From positions 98,932 through 162,931 of the forward strand of contig JANRJO010000101.1 of assembly GCA_033763935.1 (NCBI GenBank): DNA of 64,000 nt, in the 5' to 3' direction. A program made the position numbers and the translations under genes. This DNA comes from DALYJJ01 sp033763935 (GTDB lineage: Bacteria > Acidobacteriota > Terriglobia > Bryobacterales > Bryobacteraceae). How positions within the stretch are numbered: position 1 is the first letter of the stretch; every line of letters begins with the position of its first letter. The notes beneath the pieces were generated by a model that was not told the origin of the DNA, did not search any database, and worked only from the letters and a program-made list of their open reading frames with translations. Positions 1-11,905 of the stretch are shown here, piece after piece.

Positions 1-1716
1 GAGTCGCTGGAGCGGGTGGAGACAGCGAAGGGCGTCTACTACGGGGTTCGCAAACAGATCGCCGGGCGGGCGACAGCAGAGATTCTGGCCGCGGCTCTGC
101 CGGAGGTGATCGCGAAGATCTACTTCCCGAAGACCATGTATTGGACGGGGAAGGGCGGGTTGCGATTCATCCGGCCGATTCGTTGGATCGTTGCACTGCT
201 CGGGCATTCGGTGGTGCCGTTCGAAGTAGCGGGCGTGGCGGCGGGCGACACCACCAGCGGCCACCGGCGGATGGGGTCGGCGCAGATTGGCGTCACCATC
301 GAATCCTACAAAGAGTCGCTCCGCGCCAACGGTGTGCTGCTGCACGCGGCGGAGCGGCGGCAGAAGTTGGAGCGCGAACTGGCGGCGCTGGCGGCCGGCG
401 CGGGATTGCGGATCCACCGCGACGAAGCGCTCCTCGACACGCTGGTCTACCTCACCGAGTTTCCCACCCCGATTCTTGGGTCCTTCGATCCGTCGTACCT
501 GGAATTGCCGCGCGAGGTGCTGATCACCGTGATGCGGCATCACCAGCGGTACTTCTCGCTCGAGACGCCGGACGGTTCGCTGGCGCCTAATTTCCTGGCC
601 GTGATGAACACCGCTGCCGACCCTGAGGGCCTGGTTCGGCAGGGGAACGAACGCGTTCTGCGCGCTCGCTTCAATGACGCGCGCTTCTTTTGGCAGCAGG
701 ATCAGCAGAAGCCGCTGGCCGCCCGCATCGACGACCTGAAAAACGTCACCTTCCAGGCGAAGCTGGGTTCCTACTATGAGAAAGCGCAGCGCATGACAGC
801 GCTGGTGCGTGAGTTGGGCGGGGATGCGCACGCCGAACGGGCCGCGCTGCTCGCCAAGTGCGACCTGACCTGCGAGATGGTGAAGGAGTTCACTGAGCTG
901 CAGGGCGTGGTCGGCGGATTGTATGCACGCGCGCAAGGCGAGCCCGAAGACGTGGCCGGCGCGGTCTACGACCACTACAAGCCCGAGAGCATGGACGATG
1001 CGATCCCGCGCGGCAGAACAGCGCAAATCGTCGCCCTGGCCGACAAACTGGACACGCTCCGCGGCTGCTTCAAGATCGGGCTGGTTCCCACCGGCTCCAA
1101 GGATCCGTTTGCACTGCGGCGTGCCGCGCAGGGCGTCGTGCGCATCCTCGCCGAGGGCGAAGTTGCGTTTGCTCTGCCCGTAGAAAGCGAACTGGGCGAG
1201 TTCTTCCGCGATCGCATCGATTACTACTTCCGCGAGGTCCGCAAGTTCCCCTATGACGAAGTGCGCGCGGGGATGTCGGCGGGCTTCAGCGATGTACGGG
1301 ATCTCGCCGCGCGCCTGGAGGCCGTACACGCGGTGCGCCCCACGGCGGACTTCGAGCCCCTGGCAGCGAGCTTCAAGCGCATCAAAAACATTCTGCGGCA
1401 GGCGCAGTATGAGGACGCCCCCGCGCCCGGCGAAGCGTTGCTCGAGCCCGGTCCGGAGCGCGAGTTGTACGAGGCCTATGCGCACGCGAAGGCAGCGATA
1501 GCAGGGTTGACGAGCTATCGAGACCGGCTGGAACGCATCGCCGCGCTGCGCCCACAGGTGGATCTGTTTTTCGATAAAGTTCTTGTGAATGCCCCCGATC
1601 CGCGCGTCCGCGCGAATCGGCTGGCTCTGCTTTCCGCCATGCTGGGGGAGTTTTCGAGAATCGCCGATCTCTCGGAGATCGTGACCGCTTCATCATCAGT
1701 GAGTACTAATACGTAA
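1..1716 (+). CDS. glyS: Glycyl-tRNA synthetase beta subunit (5' end cut off by the window)
   Basis: The frame is open from base 1, so this is a 3' fragment of about 571 codons; the complete subunit is usually near 690 residues. GlyS pairs with GlyQ in the cytoplasm to charge tRNA-Gly. The early YFPKTMYW and GGLRFIRPIRW stretches are typical of the GlyS core, and the last ~130 residues look like the DALR anticodon-binding domain. It is followed after 19 bp by ppdK, with the TAAGGAG at the stop probably serving as the next gene's ribosome binding site. The family call is secure; only the missing N-terminus limits it. Confidence 0.95.
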   Translation, partial: ESLERVETAKGVYYGVRKQIAGRATAEILAAALPEVIAKIYFPKTMYWTGKGGLRFIRPIRWIVALLGHSVVPFEVAGVAAGDTTSGHRRMGSAQIGVTIESYKESLRANGVLLHAAERRQKLERELAALAAGAGLRIHRDEALLDTLVYLTEFPTPILGSFDPSYLELPREVLITVMRHHQRYFSLETPDGSLAPNFLAVMNTAADPEGLVRQGNERVLRARFNDARFFWQQDQQKPLAARIDDLKNVTFQAKLGSYYEKAQRMTALVRELGGDAHAERAALLAKCDLTCEMVKEFTELQGVVGGLYARAQGEPEDVAGAVYDHYKPESMDDAIPRGRTAQIVALADKLDTLRGCFKIGLVPTGSKDPFALRRAAQGVVRILAEGEVAFALPVESELGEFFRDRIDYYFREVRKFPYDEVRAGMSAGFSDVRDLAARLEAVHAVRPTADFEPLAASFKRIKNILRQAQYEDAPAPGEALLEPGPERELYEAYAHAKAAIAGLTSYRDRLERIAALRPQVDLFFDKVLVNAPDPRVRANRLALLSAMLGEFSRIADLSEIVTASSSVSTNT

Positions 1717-1735
1717 GGAGAATCGAATCGCGCGT

Positions 1736-4489
<2,754 letters not shown>

Positions 4490-4511
4490 TTCGTCTGTAG
4501 TGTTGGATGCG

Positions 4512-4549
4512 AAACCGCCCGTCCCGTGGAAGCGGGGCGGGCGGTTTTG
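4512..4549 (+). terminator. Rho-independent terminator after ppdK
   Basis: A GC-rich inverted repeat (AAACCGCCCGTCCC pairing with the GGGGCGGGCGGTTT arm, one G-T wobble) closes a short loop and runs into TTTT. It lies 22 bp after the ppdK stop and should end the glyS-ppdK transcript. Confidence 0.85.
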
Positions 4550-4573
4550 TGTAGAATCGTGAACTACACCAAG

Positions 4574-5356
4574 ATGCGCCGACCTTGCGGCCAGGCGGTA
4601 ACGCCGGCAGTTATCACGTACAACGAAGAAGCGAACATCGAGCGCACTTTGAAGGCCCTCGAGTGGGCCGAAAACGTAATCGTGCTCGATTCCGGCTCGA
4701 CCGACGCGACCGAACGCATTGCCCGATCGTTCGACAACGTCGCGTGGCGCGTCCGCCCATTCGATACGTGGGGCGGCCAGTGGGGACATGCGTTTCGCGA
4801 GTGCGGCATCCGCACCCGGTTTACCCTTGCACTCGACGCCGACATGGTGGTGACTCCCGAGTTTGTCAACGAACTCGAAACCGTCTTCCTCAAGGGGCAA
4901 TACCGCAGCGGCGTGCTGCCCGTCACCTATGTGACGCGGGGCAGACCGTTGATGGGCTCGATCTATCCCGACCAGCTTCGCGTGTTCGAGCCCAACGTCG
5001 TGATCGCCGGGCACGAGGGCCACAAGCACACCTTCGAAGCGCCGGAGCCCTGCTACCGGTTCCAACACGGCATGCTGCACGACGACCGCAAGCCGCTCGA
5101 CCACTGGCTGCGCGCGCAGTTGAAGTACGCCGTCGCGGAGGATGAGCGCATCGCCGCCATTCCTGCGCCGGGCTTGAAGGACCGACTGCGCCACACCGGC
5201 CTCGTGCCCTGGCTGGTCGGCGCCCTCGCCTATTTCCGCAGCGGCGGACCGCTTCGCGGCGAAGCATCCAAGCGCTACGCCATGGAGCGCATGACGTTCG
5301 AATGCCTTCTGGCGCTACGGATCGACGAGCGGAAACGGCTCAAAGACGGCAACTGA
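4574..5356 (+). CDS. Family 2 glycosyltransferase
   Basis: About 260 residues. The N-terminus has the GT-A beginning AVITYNEEANIERTL, then VLDSGSTDAT and the metal-binding LDADM (DxD-like) motif. This resembles the WaaE/KdtX group, which adds a hexose to LPS core at the inner face of the inner membrane. The acceptor cannot be read from the sequence. I chose ATG 4574 because upstream in-frame GTG codons fall inside or against the ppdK terminator. It stands alone and converges with the oxidoreductase gene that ends at 5363. Confidence 0.85.
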   Translation: MRRPCGQAVTPAVITYNEEANIERTLKALEWAENVIVLDSGSTDATERIARSFDNVAWRVRPFDTWGGQWGHAFRECGIRTRFTLALDADMVVTPEFVNELETVFLKGQYRSGVLPVTYVTRGRPLMGSIYPDQLRVFEPNVVIAGHEGHKHTFEAPEPCYRFQHGMLHDDRKPLDHWLRAQLKYAVAEDERIAAIPAPGLKDRLRHTGLVPWLVGALAYFRSGGPLRGEASKRYAMERMTFECLLALRIDERKRLKDGN

Positions 5357-5362
5357 CTCCGA

Positions 5363-6745
5363 TTACACCTTCACCCGATCGCTCCCGTAAGGCGCCCGCT
5401 GCGGCCGCGCAAGCATCTTGTTCGCCTCTTCGTCATTCACAAACTGCTCCTTCGCCGGGTCCCACTTCAGCTCGCGGCCCAGGCGCATGGCGATGTGGCT
5501 GACGAGGCAGGCGCTGCAGGAGCGATGCCCGTCCTCCGCGGAAGTGACGGGCGAGCGCTTCTCCTTGATCGCCATCAGCCAGTCCAGATGATGATCGTTG
5601 CGCGGGCTGGCGTGCAGTCGCACCTCGCCCGGCTTGAACTCCGCCGCGATCAGGCGCAGATCGTGCGCGTCCAGCGTCCGGCTGCGCTTGCCCGCCGCGG
5701 CGTCGGCCATGTTGTACCGGCCGCGCGTCACCCAGATCCACCCGTCTTCACCCACGAACTTGACGCCGTTCTCGTACTTGTCGCTCGCGAACATCGTCGC
5801 GCCGTTCGCGTACTTCGCCCGCACATGGAAGCTGCCGTGGACGTCCCACAGGCCCTTCTTCGGAAACTCCGCCAGCGCCACCACCTCCACCGGGCCCGTC
5901 TTCTCCACGCCCATCGCCCAGTGCGCGATGTCGTAGTGATGCGTGCCCCAGCCCGTGATCATGCCCGCGCCGAACTGCTCGCAGCGCAGCCAACCGGGCC
6001 GGTCGTACCGCTTGCGCATGTCCGGCGACTGCGGGTGCACCCGGTTCTCGGTGTAATAAACCGCCGGCGTCGAGCCTAGCCACTTGTCGTAGTCGAGGTT
6101 CTTTGGCACCGGCATCTCCGGCTCTTCAGGACCCGACGGATCGTACGGCAGGCCGATGTAAATCTCCTTGATCTTGCCAATGCGGCCGTTTCGCACCATC
6201 TCGCAGGCGTGGCGGAAGGCATGGTCGCTGCGCTGCTGGCTCCCAAGCTGAAACACCACGCCCGTGCGCGTCACCACGTCCGCCATCTGGCGGCCTTCCT
6301 GAATGGTGAGCGCCGCCGGCTTCTGCAGATAAATGTGCTTGCCCGCCAGCGCGGCGTGCATTGCGGGTTCGGCGTGCCAGTGGTCCGGCGTGGAGATGGC
6401 GATGGCGTCAATGCTCTTGTCGGCCAGCATCTCCCGGTAATCCGTGTGCGTCTTCACCGCCGCGTAGTTGCCGCTGCCGAAGCGGCGGGCGTAGGCGGCT
6501 TCAATCAGCTCCTTCGCATCGGCGAGGCGCACCGTATCGACGTCACAGACGGCAACGAAGCGCGCCACATCGGCGTGCCGCAGGATGCCGGGGAACTCGG
6601 AGGCGCGTGCGATGCGGCCCCATCCCAATTGCGCCACCTGAATCAGGTTCGAGGGCGCGCTCTGGCCCAGCACATGAGCAGGAACGATGGTGGGGAACCC
6701 GGCTACGGCCGCCGTCCGCAGGAACTCCCGGCGCGAACTCTTCAT
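5363..6745 (-). CDS. Tat-exported Gfo/Idh/MocA family oxidoreductase
   Basis: 460 residues with a twin-arginine signal (SRREFLR at residues 4-10, then a hydrophobic stretch), so it is probably folded in the cytoplasm with its cofactor and exported. A Rossmann NAD(P) domain follows, with QLGWGR near residue 40 and the family EKP motif present as QKP at 141-143. The middle and C-terminal part is the usual alpha/beta substrate domain. Its ATG overlaps the stop of the GH16-ThuA gene by 4 bp (ATGA), so the two are translationally coupled. Such proteins usually oxidise sugars or sugar derivatives; the substrate is unknown. Confidence 0.9.
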   Translation of the reverse strand: MKSSRREFLRTAAVAGFPTIVPAHVLGQSAPSNLIQVAQLGWGRIARASEFPGILRHADVARFVAVCDVDTVRLADAKELIEAAYARRFGSGNYAAVKTHTDYREMLADKSIDAIAISTPDHWHAEPAMHAALAGKHIYLQKPAALTIQEGRQMADVVTRTGVVFQLGSQQRSDHAFRHACEMVRNGRIGKIKEIYIGLPYDPSGPEEPEMPVPKNLDYDKWLGSTPAVYYTENRVHPQSPDMRKRYDRPGWLRCEQFGAGMITGWGTHHYDIAHWAMGVEKTGPVEVVALAEFPKKGLWDVHGSFHVRAKYANGATMFASDKYENGVKFVGEDGWIWVTRGRYNMADAAAGKRSRTLDAHDLRLIAAEFKPGEVRLHASPRNDHHLDWLMAIKEKRSPVTSAEDGHRSCSACLVSHIAMRLGRELKWDPAKEQFVNDEEANKMLARPQRAPYGSDRVKV

Positions 6746-8247
6746 TCGAGCGTCTCCTTCGCTTCGCCCATCGCCCAGAGGATGCCGCCCAGCAGGTGCC
6801 GCAAAAACAGCGGCTCCCGATAGTGCTCCTTCTTGTGGCCCAGAGCGGTGTAAAACGTGCGCCCTCCATCGTACCTGAGCGTCCAGGCCAGCGGAAGGCG
6901 GTCGCCGAAGGCGCGGATGAACGGGAAACCCTCGCGCTTCGGGTCGTCGAGTCTGGTGGGGTCGGTGATGAACAACGGCTTATGTTCGGGGTTCATCGGG
7001 TCGTGGTAGTAGCACTCGTCGCTCCATTCGAACTTCACCGGCAGCCCTCGCGTGGCGGGGTGCTCCGGATCAGTCACGCGGACGAGGAAGGTCTGAATCT
7101 TCGGATGATATTTGAACCGTCCGCCGGCCAGCATGCGGTACCAATCCCAACCGCGTTCGGAGCCGGTAGCCGAATGGATGCCCACGTAGCCCCCGCCCCG
7201 CTCGATGAAGCGCATGAAAGCGTCGCGCTGGGCGTCCTTCAAAAAAGCTTCGTTATTGCTGTTCGAGAACACGATGGCGCGATACTGTTTCAGCCGCTCG
7301 TCGGTGAACGTTTCCGGATCTTCGCTCCACGTGACGCGAAAGCCGGCCTCGTCGCCAAGCTTCTTCAATGCCGCCACGCTGTCGGCGATATTGTCGTGCA
7401 CGTAGCCCACGCCGTTGCGCGTATACACCAGAACGTCGCCCAGCGCGGCTGCCTGGTGAGGCCTCTCGTACACGCGGACCCAGTCGACGGTAAGACGCTG
7501 CGGCAGCGTCGTGGAGGCATCCGGGTTACCGGGCCAGTTGCCCCCCACCGCCAGGTTCAGCAACAAATGATGGGGCTTGTCGAAGACCCAGCGGGCGCTC
7601 TTGGGCAACCCCGAAGGTGTGAGCGTGAAGTAGAGCTTGCCGTCGATGTACCAGCGGATGATATTCGGCTCCCACTCGACCCCGAAGACGTGGAAGTCCG
7701 CCGAAAGAGGCCTAGGGCCGGAAATGGCCCCGCCGATGCCCTCGCCGCCGGAGTAGCCGGGACCGTGGAGCGTGCCGTGGAGGGTGTTGGGCTCGCGCCC
7801 GATGTTCTCCATAATGTCGATCTCTCCGCACGCCGGCCAGCCCACCTTGTCGATGTCTTCGCCCAGCATCCAGAACGCCGGCCAGATGCCCTGGCCGAAC
7901 GGGATCTTCATCCGCGCTTCGAAGCGTCCGTAGGTGCGCGCGAACTTGCCCTTCGTGATCAGGCGCGCGGAGGTATAGTCCCGAGAGACGCCATCGGCGC
8001 CGGTGAACTTCTCGGCACGCGCCTGTATGACGAGGTGCCCGCCTTCGAGATAGGCATTCTCCGGACGGTTGGTGTAGTACTGGAGCTCGTTATTGCCCCA
8101 GCCTCCGCCGCCGATCGCCCGCGTCCACTTCGCGGCATCGATCTCAGCCCCGTCGAACTCGTCGGACCAGACCAGCTTCCAGCCGCCCGGCTGCGCCACC
8201 GCAGCGGCGGTAAAGGATAAAAGGATAAGGAAAGCGCGCGGCCACAT
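6742..8247 (-). CDS. Secreted GH16 glucanase fused to a ThuA-like domain
   Basis: 501 residues. A signal peptide ends near AQPGG. Residues about 22-260 form a glycoside hydrolase 16 domain with the signature EIDIME at 142-147 (E142 nucleophile and E147 acid/base by family rule), as in laminarinases that cut beta-1,3 glucans. Residues about 265-501 form a ThuA-like domain, a glutamine-amidotransferase-like fold linked to trehalose or sugar use, with ERGGGYVGIHSATGSE and a C-terminal TALGHKKEHY stretch. The two domains share one frame without a break. It is coupled to the downstream oxidoreductase, a common partner of ThuA. The 26 bp before the divergent 8274 gene leave little room for separate promoters. 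Confidence 0.88.
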   Translation of the reverse strand: MWPRAFLILLSFTAAAVAQPGGWKLVWSDEFDGAEIDAAKWTRAIGGGGWGNNELQYYTNRPENAYLEGGHLVIQARAEKFTGADGVSRDYTSARLITKGKFARTYGRFEARMKIPFGQGIWPAFWMLGEDIDKVGWPACGEIDIMENIGREPNTLHGTLHGPGYSGGEGIGGAISGPRPLSADFHVFGVEWEPNIIRWYIDGKLYFTLTPSGLPKSARWVFDKPHHLLLNLAVGGNWPGNPDASTTLPQRLTVDWVRVYERPHQAAALGDVLVYTRNGVGYVHDNIADSVAALKKLGDEAGFRVTWSEDPETFTDERLKQYRAIVFSNSNNEAFLKDAQRDAFMRFIERGGGYVGIHSATGSERGWDWYRMLAGGRFKYHPKIQTFLVRVTDPEHPATRGLPVKFEWSDECYYHDPMNPEHKPLFITDPTRLDDPKREGFPFIRAFGDRLPLAWTLRYDGGRTFYTALGHKKEHYREPLFLRHLLGGILWAMGEAKETLE

Positions 8248-8273
8248 GGCTGTGTGATATCGTTTTGTTCGTT

Positions 8274-9125
8274 ATGAAGTCAAGCCATACATTCTCCCGG
8301 CGTTCGTTTCTTGCGATGAGCGCGGCGGCCGGTCCGCTGGCTTCGGCGGCTTTCGGCGCGAAGAAGGTCCCCGTGGGTCTGGAGCTGTTTTCGGTGCGCA
8401 AAGAGCTGGCCGCCGACCCCATGGGAACGGTCCGCAAGGTGGCCGCCATGGGCTACGACGGCGTAGAGTTCTTCTCGCCGTACTACCAATGGACCACCGA
8501 TCAGGCCAAGGAGATGCGGAAGCTGCTCGACGACCTCAACATCAAGTGCTGGTCGACGCACAACGGCATGAACGCCCTGGCGAAGGAAGGTTTGCCGAAA
8601 GCGATCGAGCTGAACCAGATCATCGGATCGAAGTACATTGTCGCCGCGAGCGCGGGTCGCGTCGAGAACCTCGACGGCTGGAAGCGCGTCGCGGAGACGC
8701 TGAACAACGCCGCGGACATGCTGAAGCAGCACAAGATGGCTCCCGGCTTCCATAACCACCAGACGGAGTTCAAACCGCTCGAAGGCAAGATGCCCATCGA
8801 GGTTCTCGCGGAGAACACGGTGAAAGACGTCGTGCTGCAGTTGGACGTCGGCACGTGCGTCGAAGTGGGCCAGGACCCGGTGGCGTGGATCAACAAGAAC
8901 CCGGGACGCATCAAGTGCATGCACCTGAAGGAATATTCGAAAGCGCCCGGCAAAGGCTATCACGTCCTGTTCGGCGAAGGCGACGCGCCCTGGAAGCAGA
9001 TCTTCAAGGCGGCCGAGTCGAAGGGCGGCATCGAGTTCTACCTCATCGAGCAGGAAGGCGCCAGTATCCCGCCGTTCGAGGCGTCCGAAGAGTGCCTGAA
9101 GCGCTATAAGAAGATGCGGGGATGA
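8274..9125 (+). CDS. Tat-exported sugar phosphate isomerase/epimerase-like protein
   Basis: About 283 residues from ATG 8274. The N-terminus has a twin-arginine signal (FSRRSFLAM), then a xylose-isomerase-like TIM barrel. Visible family features are GLELFSVRKEL at the barrel start, FHNHQTEF, QLDVGT and CMHLKEY, which supply the His, Asp and Glu metal ligands in this family. It overlaps the next gene by 4 bp (ATGA). Together with the divergent GH16-ThuA and Gfo/Idh genes it forms a carbohydrate-degradation cluster. The substrate is not known; an in-frame TTG at 8265 is a less likely start. Confidence 0.88.
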   Translation: MKSSHTFSRRSFLAMSAAAGPLASAAFGAKKVPVGLELFSVRKELAADPMGTVRKVAAMGYDGVEFFSPYYQWTTDQAKEMRKLLDDLNIKCWSTHNGMNALAKEGLPKAIELNQIIGSKYIVAASAGRVENLDGWKRVAETLNNAADMLKQHKMAPGFHNHQTEFKPLEGKMPIEVLAENTVKDVVLQLDVGTCVEVGQDPVAWINKNPGRIKCMHLKEYSKAPGKGYHVLFGEGDAPWKQIFKAAESKGGIEFYLIEQEGASIPPFEASEECLKRYKKMRG

Positions 9126-10084
9126 GATCGGCCATCGGCGTTGCGCTGCTGGCGGCCATCGTCGCAGCGGCGCAACCGCCCGGAGCGGAGATCTCGAACC
9201 GCTCGCTGAAGCTGAAACTCCTGTTGCCGGACCGCGACCGCGGCTTCTATCGCGGCACGCGCTTCGACTGGTCAGGGCAAATCGCTAGCCTCGTCTACAA
9301 GGGCCACGAGTACTTCGGCATCTGGTTCCCGAAGTATGACCCGCTGCTGCACGACGCGATCCTCGGGCCCGTGGAAGAGTTCGTGAAGGGCGACTCGAGT
9401 ATCGGCTACGACGAAGCGGGCGTGGGCGACTCGTTTCTGCGGATCGGCGTAGGCATGGTGCGGCGGCAGGACGCAGGGCCCTACCAGCGGTTCACGACCT
9501 ATCCCATCATCAATCACGGCACCTGGACGCTGCGGCCGTATCCCGACAAGTTCGAGTTCGTGCATGAGCTGAAGGACTCGTCCGGGTACGGCTACAAGTA
9601 TGAGAAGACCCTGCGGCTGGAGGGGGGCAAGCCGACGCTGATCATCGAGCATGCGCTTGAAAACACCGGCAGGAAACCGCTCGAGACGTCGCAGTACAAC
9701 CACAACTTCTTCGTCGTCGACAAGCAGCCTACCGGCCCGGACTTCCGCGTCGTGTTCCCGTTTGAGCTGAAGTCCGAGCGCGACCTCGGCGAACTTGCCA
9801 CGGTGGAAGGCAACCGCCTGGTGTACAAGCGCACGCTTCAGCCCGGCGAGTCCGCATTCACGCAACTGACCGGCTTCGGAGCGACCGCGAAGGACTTCGA
9901 CATCCGCATCGAGAACACGAAGGTGAAAGCCGGCGTGCGCATCCGGGGCGACCGTCCGATCGAAAAGATTGTCTACTGGTCCATTCACACCACGCTGTGC
10001 CCGGAACCGTACATCGCCATCAAGGCCGCGCCGGGCGAAACGGTGAAGTGGCGTTTGCGGTACGACTTCTATAAGCTACGCTGA
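9122..10084 (+). CDS. Secreted mutarotase-like protein of unknown function
   Basis: 320 residues beginning with a short signal peptide (MRSAIGVALLAAIVAAAQ). The rest is beta-rich and resembles the aldose-1-epimerase/galactose mutarotase superfamily, with a long RFTTYPIINHGTW stretch and YNHNFFVVDKQP near the middle. I cannot name catalytic residues with confidence. It is translationally coupled to the TIM-barrel gene through an ATGA overlap, which supports a role in sugar processing outside the cytoplasm. Confidence 0.7.
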   Translation: MRSAIGVALLAAIVAAAQPPGAEISNRSLKLKLLLPDRDRGFYRGTRFDWSGQIASLVYKGHEYFGIWFPKYDPLLHDAILGPVEEFVKGDSSIGYDEAGVGDSFLRIGVGMVRRQDAGPYQRFTTYPIINHGTWTLRPYPDKFEFVHELKDSSGYGYKYEKTLRLEGGKPTLIIEHALENTGRKPLETSQYNHNFFVVDKQPTGPDFRVVFPFELKSERDLGELATVEGNRLVYKRTLQPGESAFTQLTGFGATAKDFDIRIENTKVKAGVRIRGDRPIEKIVYWSIHTTLCPEPYIAIKAAPGETVKWRLRYDFYKLR

Positions 10085-10090
10085 ACACTG

Positions 10091-11362
10091 ATGCAGAAGG
10101 CTGAGACCAACCCCTGGTGGCGCCAGGAAGACTGGATGGCGTTTGCCCTGGGCGCCCTGTTCCTCGCCGGGGTGTTGCTGGCGGGACCTGTGAAACTGCC
10201 GGGGTTCAGATGGAGTGACGCGGCTTCTCTCAGCACCGTGCTGGCGACGGCGCCTGCCGTGGCCGGGATCGCGTTGCTCTGTCTGGTCACCAGCCTGCCC
10301 GGCGTCGCCCTTCTGGGCGGCAAGGCGGCGCGGTACGCGGCCGGGTTCCCCTTCGTGTTCCTGGTGGCCTGGGCCGCCCAAATTCTCGCCGGCAACAGCG
10401 GCGTGGCCTACTGGGGCGTCGAGTACGTCATCTTCGCGCTGGTCTTGGGACTGCTGATCAGCAACGGGCCGGGAACGCCCGAGTGGCTGCGGGAAGCCGT
10501 GCGGACCGAGTACTTCATCAAGACCGGCCTGGTCATCATGGGCGCCACCGTCCTGTTCGCCGACATCGTATCGGCGGGCGCGCTGGGAATGCTGCAGGCG
10601 TTTCTCGTCGTCTCGGTGATCTGGTACGTAGCCTTCGCCCTGGCCAAGCGCTTCCGCCTGGACGACGAGTTCTCGGCGATTCTCGCCAGCGCAGTCTCCA
10701 TCTGCGGCGTCTCCGCCGCCATCGCCACCTGCGGCGCGATCCAGGGCGACCGGCGCAAGATGAGCTACGTCGCCTCCGTGGTGCTGATCGTCGCGATACC
10801 GATGATCGTCCTGCAGCCGTGGGCCATCCGGGCCCTGTCGCTCCCCGATGCAGTCGGCGGCGCGTGGCTCGGCGGCACCCTCGACACGACAGGTTCCGTG
10901 GTGGCCGCCGGCGCGCTCATTTCCGAAACCGCGATGAAGATCGGCACCATCGTGAAGTTCGCCCAGAACCTGCTCATCGGCTTCGCGGCCTTCGCGCTCG
11001 CCGTGTGGTGGAGCATGAAGAAGGCCGGCCCGGACGTGAACCGGCCCGGCGCGTCCGTGATCTGGGAGCGGTTCCCGAAGTTCGTGCTGGGGTTCGTGGG
11101 GGCGTCGCTGGTGTTTTCGTTTCTGGTGGACCCGGCCACGGCAAAGCAGGCCGGGCCGCTGTTGAACGGGCTGCGGAACTGGTGGTTCGCCTTGGCCTTC
11201 GCTTCCATCGGATTGGAGACGAAATTCACGGACCTGCTGAGCATGGAAGGCGGCCGGCCCTTCGCGGCGTTCCTGATCGCCCAGGGAGCGAACATCGTGT
11301 GGACGCTGGTGCTGGCGTGGCTGATCTTCGGCGGCGTGCTGTTTGGCCCGGTTGGCGTGTAG
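10091..11362 (+). CDS. YeiH-family transporter (putative sulfate exporter)
   Basis: 423 residues with about ten predicted transmembrane segments in the inner membrane. The stretch ASAVSICGVSAAIA and the GGTLDTTGSVVAAGAL motif are typical of the YeiH/UPF0324 family, often annotated as putative sulfate exporters. Transport of sulfate is a family annotation, not visible in the sequence. It follows the mutarotase-like gene by 6 bp and may be read with it. About 100 bp separate it from the next operon. Confidence 0.85.
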   Translation: MQKAETNPWWRQEDWMAFALGALFLAGVLLAGPVKLPGFRWSDAASLSTVLATAPAVAGIALLCLVTSLPGVALLGGKAARYAAGFPFVFLVAWAAQILAGNSGVAYWGVEYVIFALVLGLLISNGPGTPEWLREAVRTEYFIKTGLVIMGATVLFADIVSAGALGMLQAFLVVSVIWYVAFALAKRFRLDDEFSAILASAVSICGVSAAIATCGAIQGDRRKMSYVASVVLIVAIPMIVLQPWAIRALSLPDAVGGAWLGGTLDTTGSVVAAGALISETAMKIGTIVKFAQNLLIGFAAFALAVWWSMKKAGPDVNRPGASVIWERFPKFVLGFVGASLVFSFLVDPATAKQAGPLLNGLRNWWFALAFASIGLETKFTDLLSMEGGRPFAAFLIAQGANIVWTLVLAWLIFGGVLFGPVGV

Positions 11363-11464
11363 GCGGAATTGCGGAGGGCGGTGATGGGTATGAGTTGGGA
11401 GTTCTAGATCTGAACTTCGCCGGGCGGGGCTTCGTATACTGAGGGGAGAGACCACACAATCTCT

Positions 11465-11887
11465 ATGACCCCCACAGAAACTCCTACGATTGCGCAGATT
11501 GAGGAACTCCTGGCGCAGAACGGCTACGAGATCACGGAGCTCGATGGCGACGTTTTGCGGGTGAAGGATGTCGAGACGGGTGTCTCGTTTCAAGCGGTGC
11601 TGCAGGGCGGCGTGCTGTACATGACGGTGAGCCTCACTACGGTGCCGAAAGCCGCGATTACGCCGGAAGTGATGCGGCTGATGCTCGCGCACGATAACGG
11701 TATTTCGACCTCCGCTTTCCAGTTGTATGACACGGCAGACGGCAAGACGGCGGTGACGTTGAACAACTTCTGCACGCTGCAGAACATGGGCGCCGAGGAC
11801 CAGGACGACGTACTGAGCCTGGCGGGCTACCTGATGGCGGACCTGATCGAAGCGCGGGACCTGCTGGAAGCGAAGCTGAAAGGTTGA
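11465..11887 (+). CDS. Small YjfI/DUF2170-like or YbjN-like protein
   Basis: 140 residues, acidic, no signal peptide or membrane segment, with an alpha/beta pattern. It opens the PspA-like operon. By position and size it matches YjfI (DUF2170), the first gene of the E. coli yjfIJKL cluster, but a YbjN-like fold is also possible. Start ATG 11465 lies 18 bp before the PspA-like gene's upstream spacer begins. The operon context is the main evidence for a role in envelope stress. Confidence 0.6.
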   Translation: MTPTETPTIAQIEELLAQNGYEITELDGDVLRVKDVETGVSFQAVLQGGVLYMTVSLTTVPKAAITPEVMRLMLAHDNGISTSAFQLYDTADGKTAVTLNNFCTLQNMGAEDQDDVLSLAGYLMADLIEARDLLEAKLKG

Positions 11888-11905
11888 GGGACGAAGAGGA
11901 AGACC

